From assembly GCA_028290225.1 (NCBI GenBank), contig JAQGKH010000362.1, positions 1 through 7,473 on the forward strand: 7,473 nucleotides of DNA. The letters are read 5' to 3'. Under the pieces are notes generated by a model. That model was not told where the DNA came from. It ran no database searches and saw only the letters and a list, made by a program, of their open reading frames with translations. The translations under genes and the position numbers were made by a program. Position 1 is the first letter of the stretch; each line of letters begins with the position of its first letter. The DNA is from Devosia sp. Its GTDB lineage: Bacteria; Pseudomonadota; Alphaproteobacteria; Rhizobiales; Devosiaceae. Below, in pieces: positions 6,080 through 7,473 of this stretch.

Positions 6080-7473
6080 CTAGTCGGGGATGGTCACGAC
6101 AATGCGCCGGTTGAGGCGGCGGCCCGCCGGAGTGGTGTTGTCGGCAATGGGGTTGGCCTCGCCGTAACCGACGGCATAAAGCCGGTCCGGGCTGATGCGG
6201 CGCAGAATGAGCGCTTCCACCACAGCTTCGGCGCGGGCAACGGACAAGGCGAGATTGGCCCGTTCATCCCCATCCGAGTCAGTATACCCCTCGATATGCA
6301 CCACGGCCTCTGGACAGGCGGCAAGATCCTTGGACAACTCGTCCAGAGCGTTTTGGGACTCAGGGGCGATCAGGGCCGCTCCTGCCGCAAAAAGGATGGT
6401 ATTGCGGCCCGAGAACTCCGCCAGGGTGGCGCGGCAAGCGCCCAGATCGGCCTTGATCGTTGCTGGTGCCGGCTTGGGCGGCGGAGGAGCGGCAGGCTTT
6501 GCAGCCGGCGTGGGCACAACCGGCGGAGTTAGTTTGGCTGGAACAGGCGCGGGTGCCGGAGTTGGCTCAGGGGCTGGAACCCGCCCAGGTGTCGGCGCTG
6601 GCTCAGATGGCCGGGGCGGCTCGCTGGCTGGGACGGCGGCGGGTTCGGCTGCCGGCGGCGGTGGTTCGGCCGGTGCAGCTGCTGCCGGTGCAGGGACCGG
6701 GGCCGGTGACAGTTGCAGCGACCAGGCCTGCGCGGGAATGCGCCCGCTGGTGAGGGCGTCGTTGACCGCATCCGAGCTTGCAGTCGGCATCAACTCGCCT
6801 GCGAGGGTCCAGGTGGTGCCATCGAAACGGGCCGTGCCCGAGCGCAGCAGCGCCAAGGCGTCGATCCCCGCCAGAATGTTTTCACCAAAACCAGACGGTG
6901 CGCCCGGCGCGATGCTGGTTTGCAGGCTAGCAGCGGCGCCGGCACGGCCGAGCGCTTCGCGGCCCAAATCTTCGGTCGGCACGGAGCCGGACAGCAGAAC
7001 GTCGCCGGCAACGGATTTGCTGGCCGACCAGTTGTATGGGCCGGGCGGAGGCAGTGCAATCTCGGCGCGCGCAAGCACCAGGCCTTCGGGCAAGCCGGCA
7101 AAGCTCTGCGTCAGCAAATCATGATCGTAACCGGAGCGGGCGATGCCGCTGAGCGTCACGATGTTCTGGCGGAGGGCAAAACGGCCCTCCCCCATGCGCT
7201 CCAGTGCCTTGAGCCCAAACTGCACGCCGCTTTGATATAGCTCGGGGGCGCCGCTTCCGAGCTTGAGCCAGGTGACATCGGCTCCAGGCGCTTCGATCAG
7301 CCGGGAGCGGTTTGCTTCATCGGGCGCATAGCCGTCAAACACAAGCGTGCCGCCGGGCTTGAGGGTGGCGGAGATCCAGTAATCTTCAACACGCGGCGAC
7401 GGCAGCAAAACGATGGAGCGCGAGAACTGAGTTCCCGGGGCGGCTTGGGCAAAGGACGGCGCGGCCGCAGCCA
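6080..7473 (-). CDS. Secreted OmpA-family peptidoglycan-binding protein (5' end beyond right edge)
   Basis: The frame is open to the right edge; 463 residues are visible, counted from the first whole codon (7471). The first ten (AAAAPSFAQA, then APGTQF) look like the end of a signal peptide with a cleavage site, so little mature protein is missing and export is likely. Two tandem modules of about 115 residues follow (31-143 and 146-254), then a Pro/Ala/Glu-rich linker (255-338) and a C-terminal OmpA-like domain (about 343-463). That domain has the sequence EGYTDSDGDERANLALSVAR: D398 and R413, 15 residues apart, match the Asp/Arg pair that holds diaminopimelate in OmpA homologues, and RRLNRRIVVTIPD closes the domain. 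C346 and C386 could form a disulfide. No beta-barrel is visible, so it is not a classical OmpA porin; the modules resemble repeats in uncharacterised rhizobial OmpA-family proteins, possibly BON-like. It probably tethers something to the cell wall. The TTG at 7408 is an internal codon, not the start. Confidence 0.88.
   Translation of the reverse strand, partial: AAAAPSFAQAAPGTQFSRSIVLLPSPRVEDYWISATLKPGGTLVFDGYAPDEANRSRLIEAPGADVTWLKLGSGAPELYQSGVQFGLKALERMGEGRFALRQNIVTLSGIARSGYDHDLLTQSFAGLPEGLVLARAEIALPPPGPYNWSASKSVAGDVLLSGSVPTEDLGREALGRAGAAASLQTSIAPGAPSGFGENILAGIDALALLRSGTARFDGTTWTLAGELMPTASSDAVNDALTSGRIPAQAWSLQLSPAPVPAPAAAAPAEPPPPAAEPAAVPASEPPRPSEPAPTPGRVPAPEPTPAPAPVPAKLTPPVVPTPAAKPAAPPPPKPAPATIKADLGACRATLAEFSGRNTILFAAGAALIAPESQNALDELSKDLAACPEAVVHIEGYTDSDGDERANLALSVARAEAVVEALILRRISPDRLYAVGYGEANPIADNTTPAGRRLNRRIVVTIPD
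6458..6709 (-). other. Pro/Ala-rich linker within the OmpA-like protein
   Basis: Codes for about 84 residues made mostly of Pro, Ala, Glu, Val and Thr, with PAP, EPP and PAPVP patterns and few large hydrophobic residues. It separates the duplicated modules from the peptidoglycan-binding domain. An extended, disordered spacer that spans periplasm or wall mesh is the likely role (inference). Confidence 0.75.
6710..7381 (-). repeat. Tandem protein-level duplication in the OmpA-like protein
   Basis: Two modules, one coded by 7381-7043 and one by 7036-6710, align over their length with an offset of 115-116 residues. Matching points include YWISA with YNWSA, FDGYAP with LSGSVP, PGAD with AGAA, GAPELY with GAPSGF, and VTLSG with WTLAG. 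Identity is low, so this is an old duplication visible in the protein and not a DNA repeat. Confidence 0.6.

Noticed and set aside
6061..6085. GC-rich hairpin (GCCGCG and CGCGGGC arms) at the convergent ends of the hydrolase and OmpA-like genes, as a bidirectional terminator
   Set aside because: The stem is short with a bulged base and neither strand has a T-tract after it.

Overview
The window looks like core chromosome of a GC-rich alphaproteobacterium, most likely in the order Hyphomicrobiales (Rhizobiales). Evidence is the rhizobial-type N-terminus of the Rel protein (MMRQYELVERVQ), an omega subunit with the alphaproteobacterial opening MARVTVEDCIEKIENRF, and the block dapA-smpB-rpoZ-rel, which is a familiar arrangement in this group. 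Devosia or a relative is a guess from overall impression and cannot be proved from the sequence alone. I see no tRNA, rRNA, CRISPR array, insertion sequence, integrase or origin.

Left half (1-2819, minus strand): the genes run, in transcription order, dapA (2705-1830), smpB (1824-1327), rpoZ (1205-840) and the first 236 codons of a RelA/SpoT-type (p)ppGpp enzyme (709 to the left edge). dapA and smpB are separated by five bases and are probably translationally coupled. rpoZ is followed by a good hairpin-plus-T-tract terminator, and a candidate rel promoter lies just upstream of and partly within that terminator. The block makes a peptidoglycan/lysine precursor enzyme, the tmRNA partner for ribosome rescue, a small RNA polymerase subunit and the stringent-response enzyme; the last two are functionally linked through ppGpp.

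Right half (2917-7473): a soluble lytic transglycosylase gene (slt-like, 2941-5064, plus strand) diverges from dapA across a 235-base gap. It is followed by an alpha/beta-hydrolase-fold gene (5134-6069, plus), which converges tail-to-tail, with only ten bases between, on a secreted OmpA-like peptidoglycan-binding protein (7473-6080, minus, missing its 5' end). Three of the seven genes touch peptidoglycan: DapA feeds diaminopimelate synthesis, the transglycosylase cuts the glycan strands, and the OmpA-like domain carries the residues that bind diaminopimelate.

I do not see a new multi-gene system here. The most unusual item is the hydrolase: it keeps the fold signatures but has Gly where the nucleophile Ser should be and no His at all after the acidic residue, so it is probably a pseudoenzyme or does non-classical chemistry. 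Second is a tandem duplication of a roughly 115-residue module in the OmpA-like protein. Third is the overlapping terminator/promoter between rpoZ and rel.
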